DNA of 64,000 nt from Gallalistipes aquisgranensis (GTDB taxonomy: Bacteria; Bacteroidota; Bacteroidia; Bacteroidales; Rikenellaceae), in contig NZ_JADCJY010000001.1 of the NCBI RefSeq assembly GCF_014982715.1, forward strand, positions 1,922,001-1,986,000. The letters are read 5' to 3'. Position 1 is the stretch's first letter, and the number at the start of each line of letters is the position of its first letter. Below, in pieces: positions 16,479 to 25,232 of this stretch. A program made the translations under genes and the position numbers. The notes beneath the pieces were generated by a model. The model did not search any database and was not told the origin of the DNA. It saw nothing but the letters and a program-made list of their open reading frames with translations.

Positions 16479-17449
16479 TACATGCGCTGTTTCTGCTCGC
16501 CGCGGGCAGTATCACCCTCATTTTCGGCGCCTGGGGCGCGGCGGGCCTGCGCGCCCTGCACCGCAGGCGCCGGCTGACGCTGGAACATGCATTGGCCCGC
16601 CCCTATACAGACATCCTCGGCACCGCCATGCGGCCCCGCGAAAACCTCTCCCACATCCGCTTTCCCCGGCTCCGGGAATCCGGCGCCCGCCGCCTGCTGG
16701 CGGAAATCGCAGGAGAACTCTCCTCCGTCCTCTACGGCCGGGAACGCGACCGCATCGCACGGCTCGTACGCAGGGAAGGCATCGACCGCTTCCTGCTCGC
16801 CCGGGCCGCACGGAGCTGCGGGTCGAACCGGGCACGGTGGCTGCGGACACTCTCGGCCCTGCCCCTGGGCGAACGGACACAGCGGCTGGTGGAACGGTAC
16901 GAATACGACGCCGACCGCGAGGTCCGCTTTTCCGCACTCGTCTGCCGGATCGCCCACCACCCCGACACGGTGAAACACGCAGTCGAAACGTATGCCTTTC
17001 CCCTCGACACACTCGAAGTGACGGAGATCGCCCTGCTGCTGCGCGACCGGTTCGTCCCGGAGAATACGGCCCTCGGATTGCTGGACTCTGCCGCCCGCCC
17101 GGGACGCCTGCTCGGCCTGGCCGTCGTCCGACTGCTCGGGATGCGGGAAGCGGTTCCGGCAGTGTACCAGCTCTGCACCGGCCCCGACCCCGCCGTCCGG
17201 TTCCCGGCACTCTCCACCCTGTCCGACCTGCACGCTTCCCTGGACGATCCGCGGGTCGTCCGGGCCGTATCCGACCTGTCCGAGCCCCTGCGCCGGAGAT
17301 TCTACCGGAGAGTGGTGGCCGAAGGCTACTCCCTTCATGCCCTGCGGAAATTCCTCGAACTGGAACGGGACGGGTTCCTGTGCGAATATCTCCGGCGGCT
17401 GGTGATCTCCCGCAAACGAATGCTCCGCCAGCGGACCGCCCGAACCTGA
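16475..17449 (+). CDS. membrane-anchored alpha-helical-repeat (HEAT-like) protein
   Basis: A 324-residue protein. One N-terminal transmembrane helix (ALFLLAAGSITLIFGAWGAAG, first ~20 after MIH) is followed by a strongly basic stretch (LRALHRRRR). The rest is all-helical with repeating pairs of ~30-40 residues (RVVRAVSDL, AVPAVYQLC, DPAVRFPALSTL), as in HEAT repeats, which serve as protein-binding scaffolds. Rich in Arg and Leu. It overlaps the receiver gene by ATGA and is 16 nt from the GT2-like gene. The position suggests a scaffold linking the two, by inference only. Confidence 0.6.
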   Translation: MIHALFLLAAGSITLIFGAWGAAGLRALHRRRRLTLEHALARPYTDILGTAMRPRENLSHIRFPRLRESGARRLLAEIAGELSSVLYGRERDRIARLVRREGIDRFLLARAARSCGSNRARWLRTLSALPLGERTQRLVERYEYDADREVRFSALVCRIAHHPDTVKHAVETYAFPLDTLEVTEIALLLRDRFVPENTALGLLDSAARPGRLLGLAVVRLLGMREAVPAVYQLCTGPDPAVRFPALSTLSDLHASLDDPRVVRAVSDLSEPLRRRFYRRVVAEGYSLHALRKFLELERDGFLCEYLRRLVISRKRMLRQRTART

Positions 17450-17465
17450 AAACCACCCCCATCAC

Positions 17466-18773
17466 ATGCAGTCCCTCGTCGACATACTGGCCCTGTCCTC
17501 CCTTCTCCTGCTGGCTGTCTGCACGGCGGTCACCTTCGCCGGCATCCGGAGCATCCGGCGGACACGGCGCAGGGACGCCCTTCGGGGTAATGTGCCGGTA
17601 CGGGAAACGCCGCCCGAAGCGGGCGTCTCGGTGATCGTACTGGGATACCGCGAACTCGGGGACGTCGAACGGTGGCTGTCGCTCGACTATCCCCGCTACG
17701 AAGTGGTCCTGCTCACCGATTTCGGGCACGACACCCACACCGGAGAACTGCTCGAACGGTACGCCATGTTCCGCACCGAATTCATGCCCCTGCGCGAACT
17801 GCCGTGCCGTCAGGTGCGGGCCGTCTACCGCTCCCGGGAACGGCGCTACCGCCGGCTGATCGTAGCCGACACGGTTTTCACCGCCCCGGCCGCCGACTTC
17901 AACTGCGGAGTCTGCCTCGGAAGTTACGAGTGGACGATCGCTTTCGACCGCTGGAGCGTTCCCCGGCCCGACCTGCTGCGGTGCATGGTTTCGGAGTATC
18001 TCCGGCACGACACTCTTCCCGTCTTCGCCGTGGGAGCTTTCCGCAGCGGCACGCTGCCCCGCCGGACGGTCCGTGTGGCGGACATCGTGAGCCGCATGGT
18101 CTTCCAGGGAGCAGGGCTGGGAGCCGTCGCCGCCTGGAGCGACCTGTCCGACCCGGCCCCACACACCCGACATTCCGCCGCGCTCCGCCCCGAAGTGGCC
18201 GCCTCGGGGTTCCGGATGGGCAACGCCGCCGAGACCCTCTGCTCGATCGGCCGCTTCACGGGAACCGCCATACTCTTCGACCGGGAGAGTGTCGTGGCCG
18301 CCGGCGGCTATCAGGACAACCTCCATCCCGACATGGAACTCTATTACAGGATACGCTCCGCCCGGCGCCGCTACGACAGTCCCGGCATTTCGCTCTTCAC
18401 GCCACGGGTCGTCGCCGTAGAACGGGGATCGGACCGGCTCTCCGGGAGCTTCCTGCCCGATGCCTGCACCCCGGGAAACCGGCACCTGCATCTCAGAACC
18501 CTGTTCGCCCTGCTGTCGGGCCTCACGCTCCTTTCGCTGGCGGCCGCCCTGCTGACGGGAGAACTGAAAGCCGCCGCGACCGCCGCCATGATCCTCGCGG
18601 CCGCTTACGCGACCGTCGCCGCGCTGGCCACCCTTTGCATGGGCGTGGCAGAAAATTTGCTGCCGGAATATTCCGGCCGGCACTCCGTTCTCCGCCTCTA
18701 TACCGCAGCCCTCGTCCTCCCCCTCTTTCTGGCCGGGAGCCTGCTGAAGCCGAAAAATTTCACCGACTCATAA
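17466..18773 (+). CDS. membrane GT2-like protein, probably degenerate
   Basis: A 435-residue protein: N-terminal TM helix (residues ~5-27), a soluble domain starting VSVIVLGYRE like the first strand of GT2 glycosyltransferases, and two C-terminal TM helices plus a third (~345-365, 372-392, 413-428). The layout is that of processive synthases such as PgaC. The DxD metal motif and QxxRW motif expected there are not evident (VLLTDFGHD and LHPDMELYYRI stand at corresponding places), so catalysis is doubtful. Co-transcribed with the receiver and HEAT genes, an arrangement also known near exopolysaccharide genes in Bacteroidota. Confidence 0.55.
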   Translation: MQSLVDILALSSLLLLAVCTAVTFAGIRSIRRTRRRDALRGNVPVRETPPEAGVSVIVLGYRELGDVERWLSLDYPRYEVVLLTDFGHDTHTGELLERYAMFRTEFMPLRELPCRQVRAVYRSRERRYRRLIVADTVFTAPAADFNCGVCLGSYEWTIAFDRWSVPRPDLLRCMVSEYLRHDTLPVFAVGAFRSGTLPRRTVRVADIVSRMVFQGAGLGAVAAWSDLSDPAPHTRHSAALRPEVAASGFRMGNAAETLCSIGRFTGTAILFDRESVVAAGGYQDNLHPDMELYYRIRSARRRYDSPGISLFTPRVVAVERGSDRLSGSFLPDACTPGNRHLHLRTLFALLSGLTLLSLAAALLTGELKAAATAAMILAAAYATVAALATLCMGVAENLLPEYSGRHSVLRLYTAALVLPLFLAGSLLKPKNFTDS

Positions 18774-18809
18774 TTTAGTATTATCTTAGAGCAAATTTTC
18801 AAAACGACC

Positions 18810-19115
18810 ATGTACATCGTCAACACCACTTTCGTCGTAGCCCCCGAAGCCCAGCAAATGTGGCTCGACATACTAAAAAACAAATACGTTCCGTTCCTTC
18901 GGGAGAGAGGATACACTTCACTGGTCTTCAGCCGAATCATCTCGGAGGGAGCGGTCGACGAATTCACCTACTCGCTGCAGGCGGAAGCGGAGGACATCCC
19001 CGCCTACCGGACCCTTACGGGCGAGATATTCGAAGAGTACCGCCGCATCGCCGACCCGATCTTCGGAGACAAAGTGCTCTGGTTCACCTCGCTGATGAAA
19101 AAAATGGAATTATGA
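18810..19115 (+). CDS. DUF4286 family protein
   Basis: A 101-residue soluble protein of a small ferredoxin-like (dimeric alpha/beta barrel) type: MYIVNTTFVVAPEAQQMWLD, LVFSRIISE, FTYSLQAEAED, FGDKVLWFTSLM. The family is common and uncharacterised in Bacteroidota. It overlaps the GH31 gene by ATGA, an unexpected partner; coupling of the two is probably incidental. Confidence 0.75.
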   Translation: MYIVNTTFVVAPEAQQMWLDILKNKYVPFLRERGYTSLVFSRIISEGAVDEFTYSLQAEAEDIPAYRTLTGEIFEEYRRIADPIFGDKVLWFTSLMKKMEL

Positions 19116-20680
19116 CGACGCTGCGCAACCCGACTTTCCCGTTTCTGCTCCTGCTCTTTTTCTCGCTGACGGCCGCGGCCGCCCCGCGTCACACCACGAA
19201 GATCGAATCCCAGCGGAACGAAAAGTGGTGGGGCATTTTCGTAAGCAGCGCCCCGGCCGAACCCTTCCAGCAGCCTTTTTCGATCAACACCGCCCGCTAC
19301 ATGCAGGACGGGCTGCTGAGCCCCATGCTCATCTCCAGCAACGGACGCTACATCTGGAGCAGCCGACCGATGCAGATCGAATTCGACGGCCGCGACTTCA
19401 CGATCGGTTCCGACTACGAAAAGGTCTCCGCCGCCAAGGGAGGACGCAACCTCCGGGAAGCCTACCTCGTCTGCTGTCACAAGAACTTTCCGCCGGACGG
19501 CACCGTCCCTTCGGTCGAGCTTTTCACCCGTCCCGTCTACAACACGCGCATGGAGTTCGGTTACGGCCTCACCCAGCAGAAACTGCTGGACTACGCCGAC
19601 CGTATCCTCGGCGCCGGGCTCCCCGCCGGAACGCTGCTCGTGTCGGACGGATGGCGCTCCTACAACGGCACCTATGATTTCGACAAGGATTTCTTCCCCG
19701 ATCCCCGGGCGATGGTGGACCGCCTGCACGAAAAAGGATTCAAAGTGATGCTGACTGTCACCCCGTTCGGCGGGGCTTTCGGACGCTCCTATATCACGGG
19801 GCTCCGGAATGGCTTTTTCCTGCGGAAAGCCGACGGGACCCCGCTGATCGTGGAGGCCGAAGGGGGGTACAGCACCTGCATCCACGCGGGGAATCCCGAA
19901 GAGGCCGAACTGCTCGGCCGGCGGCTCGACCGGCTGCGCGACGAATACGGGATAGACGGTTTCCGGTTCGACTGCCGGGCCGTCCTGCCCCATCTGGCCG
20001 AGTCGGGCGGGCAGGCCGCCGACTTCATGTCGGGGTGGATGAAACTGGGCCGGGGGCTCTCCCTGTGCGAATACCTGCCCGGCCTCAACACGCCCCTCAC
20101 CCCCTACATCAACTGCATCGAAAACGACAATGGCACCGGATGGGAGTCGCTCCAGCCCCGCATCAACGACATGCTGACGGCCGGACTGACCGGATTTCCC
20201 TACTGCCACATCTCGGCCCACCATGCCGACACCGCCGCACTTTTCTCCGACCCTCTGCTGATGGCCCGCACACTCCAGCTGGCCGTGATGATGCCCATTC
20301 CCAACGTGGCGTTCGCCCCGTGGAGGATCGCCGATCCCGACCTGCAGGAACAGGTGAAGCGCACCCTCGCCCTGCGCGAACGGATGGCCGGTTACGTGGA
20401 GGAGCTGGTCCGGGAGTCGTCGCGCACGGCGGAACCCCTGATCCGACACATGGAGTACCAGTATCCGCGCAACGGATTCGCCGACTGCAACGACCAGTTC
20501 ATGCTGGGCGCCAGATACCTGATCGCTCCCGCACTGAACGACGCCGCCACCCGCACCGTACGGCTTCCGCGCGGTGTCTGGCTCGACCGGGAGGGACGCC
20601 GGTTCAAGGGACCGCTGGTGATCGAAGTGAACGTGGCCGACGGCGGACTGGCCTGGTTCGAATCGGCCTCGAAACAGTGA
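19112..20680 (+). CDS. secreted GH31 family alpha-glycosidase
   Basis: A 522-residue protein with an N-terminal signal (LLLLFFSLTAAAA). It has a short N-terminal beta region and a (beta/alpha)8 barrel with LVSDGWRSYNGTYDFD, FKVMLTVTPFGG and the nucleophile-bearing strand IDGFRFDCRA, followed by GFPYCHISAHHADTAALF and a C-terminal beta domain. This fits the shorter GH31 branch related to MYORG/KIAA1161, whose members act on alpha-galactosides or alpha-glucosides; the specificity cannot be told. The start overlaps the DUF4286 stop. Confidence 0.82.
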   Translation: MTTLRNPTFPFLLLLFFSLTAAAAPRHTTKIESQRNEKWWGIFVSSAPAEPFQQPFSINTARYMQDGLLSPMLISSNGRYIWSSRPMQIEFDGRDFTIGSDYEKVSAAKGGRNLREAYLVCCHKNFPPDGTVPSVELFTRPVYNTRMEFGYGLTQQKLLDYADRILGAGLPAGTLLVSDGWRSYNGTYDFDKDFFPDPRAMVDRLHEKGFKVMLTVTPFGGAFGRSYITGLRNGFFLRKADGTPLIVEAEGGYSTCIHAGNPEEAELLGRRLDRLRDEYGIDGFRFDCRAVLPHLAESGGQAADFMSGWMKLGRGLSLCEYLPGLNTPLTPYINCIENDNGTGWESLQPRINDMLTAGLTGFPYCHISAHHADTAALFSDPLLMARTLQLAVMMPIPNVAFAPWRIADPDLQEQVKRTLALRERMAGYVEELVRESSRTAEPLIRHMEYQYPRNGFADCNDQFMLGARYLIAPALNDAATRTVRLPRGVWLDREGRRFKGPLVIEVNVADGGLAWFESASKQ

Positions 20681-20713
20681 AGCAAAAAAGTATAACGCCA
20701 TAAGAAAAAAGCC

Positions 20714-21556
20714 ATGCTGAGTATCGAACAGAGAGAATATCTGCTGCCCAAAGCCTACAATGCCGCCCTGAGAGCAGGCGCCGTCATCCTCGAGACCTAT
20801 TCCCATGCGGAGGACTACGCCATCGACATCAAACAGGACCTGACCCCCATCACGCTGGCCGACCGCCAGTCGCACAACCTGATCAAAGAGTACCTCGGAC
20901 AGACACGGATTCCCATTCTGAGCGAAGAGGGACGCGAAATGCTCTACGAGGAGCGGCGCGGATGGGACCTGTTCTGGATGGTCGATCCGCTCGACGGCAC
21001 CAAGGAATTCATCAAGGGCAACGGGGAGTTCACGGTCAACATCGCCCTGATGGCCGACAACGAACCTGTCCTGGCCGTCATCTACGTCCCCTATATCCGG
21101 AAAATCTACTTCTGCGACAAGTGTACGGGCGCTTTCCGCAAGGAAGAGGTGGCCCCCGATCCGAAGGCGGAACTCACCCAGCGGCAGATCATGGAACAGG
21201 CCCAGCCGCTTCCGGTGGCCAAAGCCTGCAACGATCCGATCCGCATCGCCGTAAGCCGCTCGCACAACACCGAAGAGACCTTCGAACACATAGACCGGAT
21301 GAAAGAGAAGTTCCCGAAGGCCGAAGTGATCGAACAAGGCAGCTCCTACAAATTCTGCCTGCTGGCAGAGGGAAGCATCGAGTACTACATCCGCACCTCC
21401 AACACCTACGAGTGGGACACCGCGGCCGGGGAACTGATCCTGTCGGCGGCCGGCGGAGAGGTGGTATCCCACCCCGACCGGCAGAAGCTGCGCTACAACA
21501 AGGAGTCGCTGCTCAACCCGCACTTCGTCTGCCGGAGCAAATTCATGCCCAATTAA
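20714..21556 (+). CDS. cysQ: 3'(2'),5'-bisphosphate nucleotidase
   Basis: A 280-residue inositol-monophosphatase-fold enzyme. Motif SEEG (residues ~75-78), DPLDGTKEF (~95-103) with metal-binding Asp residues, and EWDTAAGELIL at the C-terminus define CysQ. It hydrolyses 3'-phosphoadenosine 5'-phosphate, the by-product of sulfate activation, to AMP. Length is typical (about 250-280). It stands alone, 33 nt after the GH31 gene and without sulfate-assimilation neighbours. Confidence 0.9.
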   Translation: MLSIEQREYLLPKAYNAALRAGAVILETYSHAEDYAIDIKQDLTPITLADRQSHNLIKEYLGQTRIPILSEEGREMLYEERRGWDLFWMVDPLDGTKEFIKGNGEFTVNIALMADNEPVLAVIYVPYIRKIYFCDKCTGAFRKEEVAPDPKAELTQRQIMEQAQPLPVAKACNDPIRIAVSRSHNTEETFEHIDRMKEKFPKAEVIEQGSSYKFCLLAEGSIEYYIRTSNTYEWDTAAGELILSAAGGEVVSHPDRQKLRYNKESLLNPHFVCRSKFMPN

Positions 21557-21598
21557 ATATTTTTAATAACACCCCCTTTTCATTTGCACCGGATTTCG

Positions 21599-21606
21599 TA
21601 TCTTTG
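21599..21606 (+). promoter_or_regulatory. mgsA -7 box
   Basis: TATCTTTG, 51 nt before the first mgsA start codon. The resulting ~45-nt leader contains a hairpin. Confidence 0.5.
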
Positions 21607-21633
21607 CGCCGAAATCAAACGGATGACAAAACC

Positions 21634-21654
21634 GAACGTCCACACGGGACGTTC
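21634..21654 (+). promoter_or_regulatory. leader hairpin next to the mgsA start
   Basis: Perfect 8-bp stem GAACGTCC/GGACGTTC with a 5-nt loop, ending 3 nt before the ATG at 21658. It would cover the ribosome-binding region and could modulate which of two in-frame starts is used. Confidence 0.5.
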
Positions 21655-21657
21655 AAA

Positions 21658-22143
21658 ATGACGAAACAAATGGAAAAGAAACTGAAAGTAGCCCTGGTCG
21701 CCCACGACAACATGAAACTCGACCTGGCCGAATGGGTGGACTGGAACTGGGAAATCCTGCTCAAGCACCACCTGATCTGCACCGGGACCACGGGCAAGAT
21801 GGTCGCAAAGACCCTGATGGACCGCCGGGGCGACAGCCAGCATGCACGCTTCGACATCACCCTGCTCAAGAGCGGTCCGCTGGGCGGCGACCAGCAGTTG
21901 GGATCGCTGATCGCCGAACGCTCGATCGACATGCTGATCTTTTTCTGGGACCCGATGCAGGCCCAGCCCCACGACGTAGACGTCAAGGCTCTCCTGCGGC
22001 TAGCCACCCTGTACAACGTGCCGACGGCCATCAACCGCTCCTCGGCCGATTTCCTGATCTCCTCGCCGCTTCTGGGAAGCGACTACGAACCCGTAGTGAA
22101 GGATTACAAAAGCTATATCGAACGGACGCTGGCGACCAAATAG
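21658..22143 (+). CDS. mgsA: methylglyoxal synthase
   Basis: A 161-residue protein of the MGS-like fold: KVALVAHDNMK, CTGTTGKMV, the phosphate-binding LKSGPLGGDQQLGS and FFWDPMQAQPHDVDVKALLR with the catalytic Asp. It converts dihydroxyacetone phosphate into methylglyoxal and phosphate, a bypass of lower glycolysis under phosphate stress. Two ATGs are possible, 21658 and 21670 (157 residues); the second lies further from the leader hairpin. A terminator follows. Confidence 0.93.
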   Translation: MTKQMEKKLKVALVAHDNMKLDLAEWVDWNWEILLKHHLICTGTTGKMVAKTLMDRRGDSQHARFDITLLKSGPLGGDQQLGSLIAERSIDMLIFFWDPMQAQPHDVDVKALLRLATLYNVPTAINRSSADFLISSPLLGSDYEPVVKDYKSYIERTLATK

Positions 22144-22200
22144 ACGGAACCCGCCGACCCATAAAGGGAATCGCCTGTCGAACCACACGCGTTCCACAAC

Positions 22201-22240
22201 AAACCGTCCCTGCTTGTTAAGCAGGGACGGTTTGTTTTTA
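22201..22240 (+). terminator. terminator of mgsA
   Basis: A 14-bp perfect stem (arms 22201-22214 and 22218-22231) followed by TTGTTTTT. Confidence 0.88.
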
Positions 22241-22311
22241 TCCCGGCAGGCAAACCGCAGGAGTCTCTTCTCTCCCGCCCGACGCGGTATGCCCGCACCC
22301 GGACCTTCCTT

Positions 22312-23520
22312 TCAGAACGACCCGCCCCACGAATTTTCCGGACGACCGTTAGGAAGCAGCTTCGTCCGGGGATAAGCCGATTTATAATTGATTTTGAACT
22401 GGACGGGCAGCGTATATCTTACACGAACCGCCTCGCCCCGCTGTACTCCGGGCGACCAGCATTCCGACCGGCTGAGCACCCGTATCACCTCATCAGACAA
22501 CGCAATATCCGGAGTGGACAACACCCGTATGGTCCCCAATGTTCCGTCCCTTTCTATAACAAACGACACTATCACATTCCCTTGTATTCCTTTCCTGGCC
22601 GATGCCACCGGATAACGGATACGTTCCATGACCCATCGGCGAAACACCTGAAGATCGCCCCCGTCATAGGAGGGCATACGCTCGGTGACGATAAACGGTT
22701 CGTTATCCTCCCGATAACGGAACAATTTTCCTCTCCGTAGAGACAAGGGAAGCGAATCACGGAACGTCACGGGCTCGCGCATCCACGTCCGGGCAGGCCT
22801 CAGCCGGGGCAGGGAATCCATCGCATGCAGTAAGACGCTCCGTGCTTCCTGCGACAACGCCGGATCGACTTCCACGTCCTTTACCTCACCTTTGTCCGTC
22901 ACCGTATAGGCCACCCACGTAGAGCCGTCGGGCGTTCCTCCGGGCAAAACCACATGCCTTCCGAGCCACGAGGTCAGCGAAGGAATCTCTTTCGTCTTCA
23001 AGACCGGTCGTGCAAGCATCTTCACCCGACCTTCCGGCGTCTCCATGTAAAAAGGTTGGGGAACATTACGCCCCTCTCCCGGCACATAACACTGCGGATA
23101 GTCCCATACCACCCGTAACGTATCGGCGAAATCCACATAGGAATCGGCGTCGATAGCCGGCACCAATTTGGGCGGCAACCCTTCGAGCAGGCGCTGCAAC
23201 GGTGCAATCAATCCGGCGGGCGCCTTATCCGGCAAAATCGAACAAGTCAGTTTTCCCGCACGGTCGACGGCATAAGCCACCCGTGCTTCACAGGCAACGG
23301 TATCGGAATAATCCTGCGGAAACGAAACTTTCTTGTTCAGCCACTCACCCAAGGTCACTGCGCGGACCTTATTTTTCAACGGCTGCGTCAATACGGGCGG
23401 GCGGAGAACGACAGACTGTTCGACCCATTGTACCGCCTTTTTCGGGCGGGCGACGGACGACAAAGGGAGTGTGAGCAAAAGCAAAAACACAAGAAAACTC
23501 GAGGTACGATACGGTTTCAT
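22312..23520 (-). CDS. exported protein with three TonB C-terminal-like domains
   Basis: A 402-residue protein with a cleavable signal (LLLLTLPLSSVA). The last ~100 residues are a clear TonB_C domain (RIRYPVASARKGIQGNVIVS, FVIERDGTLGTIRVLSTPD, VRYTLPVQFKI). Two further segments, ~55-145 (WLNKKVSFPQD...VAYAVDRAGKLTCS) and ~180-275 (WLGRHVVLPGG...VAYTVTDKGEVKDVEV), follow the same strand pattern. There is no Pro-rich linker and no membrane anchor besides the signal, so it is not a classical energy transducer. TonB_C domains contact TonB boxes of outer-membrane receptors or peptidoglycan. Its role is unknown. Confidence 0.65.
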   Translation of the reverse strand: MKPYRTSSFLVFLLLLTLPLSSVARPKKAVQWVEQSVVLRPPVLTQPLKNKVRAVTLGEWLNKKVSFPQDYSDTVACEARVAYAVDRAGKLTCSILPDKAPAGLIAPLQRLLEGLPPKLVPAIDADSYVDFADTLRVVWDYPQCYVPGEGRNVPQPFYMETPEGRVKMLARPVLKTKEIPSLTSWLGRHVVLPGGTPDGSTWVAYTVTDKGEVKDVEVDPALSQEARSVLLHAMDSLPRLRPARTWMREPVTFRDSLPLSLRRGKLFRYREDNEPFIVTERMPSYDGGDLQVFRRWVMERIRYPVASARKGIQGNVIVSFVIERDGTLGTIRVLSTPDIALSDEVIRVLSRSECWSPGVQRGEAVRVRYTLPVQFKINYKSAYPRTKLLPNGRPENSWGGSF

Positions 23521-23587
23521 AGGCAGCAGAATTTAGGTATTGGTCATCCAAGTTACACAAATTTTCCCGAAACCCATACGAAAACAG

Positions 23588-23621
23588 CAAAAAAACAACG
23601 CCGGTCTCTTTCGAAACCGGC
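23588..23621 (-). terminator. terminator downstream of gdhA
   Basis: Minus strand: 9-bp stem with one mismatch (23600-23608/23613-23621) then TTGTTTTTTT. It is 65 nt after the gdhA stop and lies upstream of the TonB_C gene. Confidence 0.75.
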
Positions 23622-23687
23622 GCCGCCTTCCACTAATTAATTACTTACTATAAAATATTGAATGATGAAATGTGTGTGTGTGCTTCC

Positions 23688-25025
23688 TTAAATCACGCCC
23701 TGCTCGACCATGCTGCGGGCCACTTTCATGAATCCTGCGATGTTGGCCCCCTTCATGTAGTTGATGTATCCGTCGGGCTCCGTGCCGAACTCCAGGCAGG
23801 CATGGTGGATCGACGACATGATCTGGTGCAGGCGGGCATCCACCTCTTCGCGGCTCCAGCTGATCTTCATCGAATTCTGGCTCATCTCCAGCCCGGACGT
23901 GGCCACGCCTCCCGCGTTGACCGCCTTGCCGGGCCCGTAGACGATCCGCTTCTCGATGAAGAGGTCGATCGCCTCGGGACGGCAGCCCATGTTCGAGACT
24001 TCGGCCACATACTTCACGCCGTTGGCCGCCAGCCTCTTCGCATCCTCGCCGTCCAGTTCGTTCTGCGTGGCGCACGGCATGGCGATATCCACCTTCACCT
24101 CCCACGGCTTGCGTCCGGGATAGAACGTCGAACCGGGGAACTTGTCCGCATAGGGAGCCACCACGTCGTTGTTCGACGCACGCAACTCCAGCATGTAGTC
24201 TATCTTTTCGGCATCGAGGCCGGCCGGATCGTGGATATAACCGTCGGGGCCCGAAATGGTCACCACGCGGGCGCCCAGTTCGGTCGCCTTGAGCGCGGCA
24301 CCCCACGCCACATTGCCGAAACCGGAGATCGCGATCACCTTTCCCTCGAGTTTGTCCCCGGCCGTTTCGAGCATCTGCCGCACGAAATAGACCGCACCGA
24401 AGCCGGTCGCCTCGGGACGCACCAGCGAACCGCCGTAGGTCATTCCCTTGCCGGTCAGCACGCCCGTATTCTCCCGCGCCAGCTTCCGGTACATTCCGTA
24501 CAGGTATCCGATCTCGCGGCCACCCACACCGATGTCGCCGGCAGGCACGTCGGTCTCCGGACCGATGTAACGCCACAGTTCGGTCATGAACGCCTGGCAG
24601 AAACGCATCACTTCCCGGTCGGACTTTCCTTTCGGGTTGAAATCCGAACCGCCCTTGGCCCCGCCCATCGGAAGGGTCGTAAGCGCATTCTTGAAAATCT
24701 GTTCGAATCCGAGGAACTTCAGAATACTGAGGTTCACGCTGGGATGGAACCTCAGACCGCCCTTGTAGGGCCCGATTGCATTGTTGAACTGAACGCGATA
24801 ACCCAGGTTGACCTGAATCTGCCCCTTGTCGTCCACCCAGGGCACCTTGAAGGTGAAGATACGGTCGGGCTCCACGATCCGTTCGGCGATCTTGTTCGCC
24901 TCCAACTCGGGATGCTCGTTATAGGTCTTCTCCACGGTAACCAAAACCTCACGCACTGCCTGTAAATACTCGCTTTCGCCGGGATGCTTCCGCTCCAGTT
25001 CGGCCATCAGATTATTCACGTTCAT
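23688..25025 (-). CDS. gdhA: NADP-specific glutamate dehydrogenase
   Basis: A 445-residue hexameric-type GDH. The conserved VQFNNAIGPYKGGLRFHP, the catalytic Lys region PMGGAKGGSDFNPKGKSD and the Rossmann motif SGFGNVAWGAA are all present, and the length matches the ~450-residue NADP class. It makes glutamate from 2-oxoglutarate and ammonia, the main ammonia-assimilation route in gut Bacteroidota. Monocistronic, with an AT-rich upstream region 25026-25120 where the promoter must lie; I see no clear consensus box there. Confidence 0.96.
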   Translation of the reverse strand: MNVNNLMAELERKHPGESEYLQAVREVLVTVEKTYNEHPELEANKIAERIVEPDRIFTFKVPWVDDKGQIQVNLGYRVQFNNAIGPYKGGLRFHPSVNLSILKFLGFEQIFKNALTTLPMGGAKGGSDFNPKGKSDREVMRFCQAFMTELWRYIGPETDVPAGDIGVGGREIGYLYGMYRKLARENTGVLTGKGMTYGGSLVRPEATGFGAVYFVRQMLETAGDKLEGKVIAISGFGNVAWGAALKATELGARVVTISGPDGYIHDPAGLDAEKIDYMLELRASNNDVVAPYADKFPGSTFYPGRKPWEVKVDIAMPCATQNELDGEDAKRLAANGVKYVAEVSNMGCRPEAIDLFIEKRIVYGPGKAVNAGGVATSGLEMSQNSMKISWSREEVDARLHQIMSSIHHACLEFGTEPDGYINYMKGANIAGFMKVARSMVEQGVI

Positions 25026-25154
25026 AGCAAAACGGTTTTAAATTGTTATCAAAAGTAGTGATTTCTACTTTAAATCGTAAACATTTTTCATTATTTTTTT
25101 ATCATTCGGTGCATTTTTATCCCGACAGATTCCGGAAAGCCTCATTCTGAACGA

Positions 25155-25201
25155 CTTTCCGGTGCCGGCAGGACACGGCGAATCCTGCCGGCACCGGAAA
25201 G
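25155..25201. terminator. long GC hairpin downstream of the PEP-synthase-like gene
   Basis: A perfect 19-bp inverted repeat (25155-25173 and 25183-25201) with a 9-nt loop, 32 nt beyond the stop codon of the gene at 25233. No T run follows on either strand, so it may be a transcript-end stabiliser or a Rho-linked end rather than a classical terminator. Confidence 0.55.
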
Positions 25202-25232
25202 CGCAGGGAAAACGGATGAAAAAGACGCTAAG

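Noticed and set aside
19004-21523. Long antisense frame over GH31 and cysQ
   Set aside because: Both plus-strand genes have catalytic motifs in place; the antisense frame has none.
23658-24965. 435-residue reading frame antisense to gdhA
   Set aside because: Shadow frame of a high-GC gene: Val/Leu/His-rich, no family features, no promoter; gdhA on the other strand is certain.
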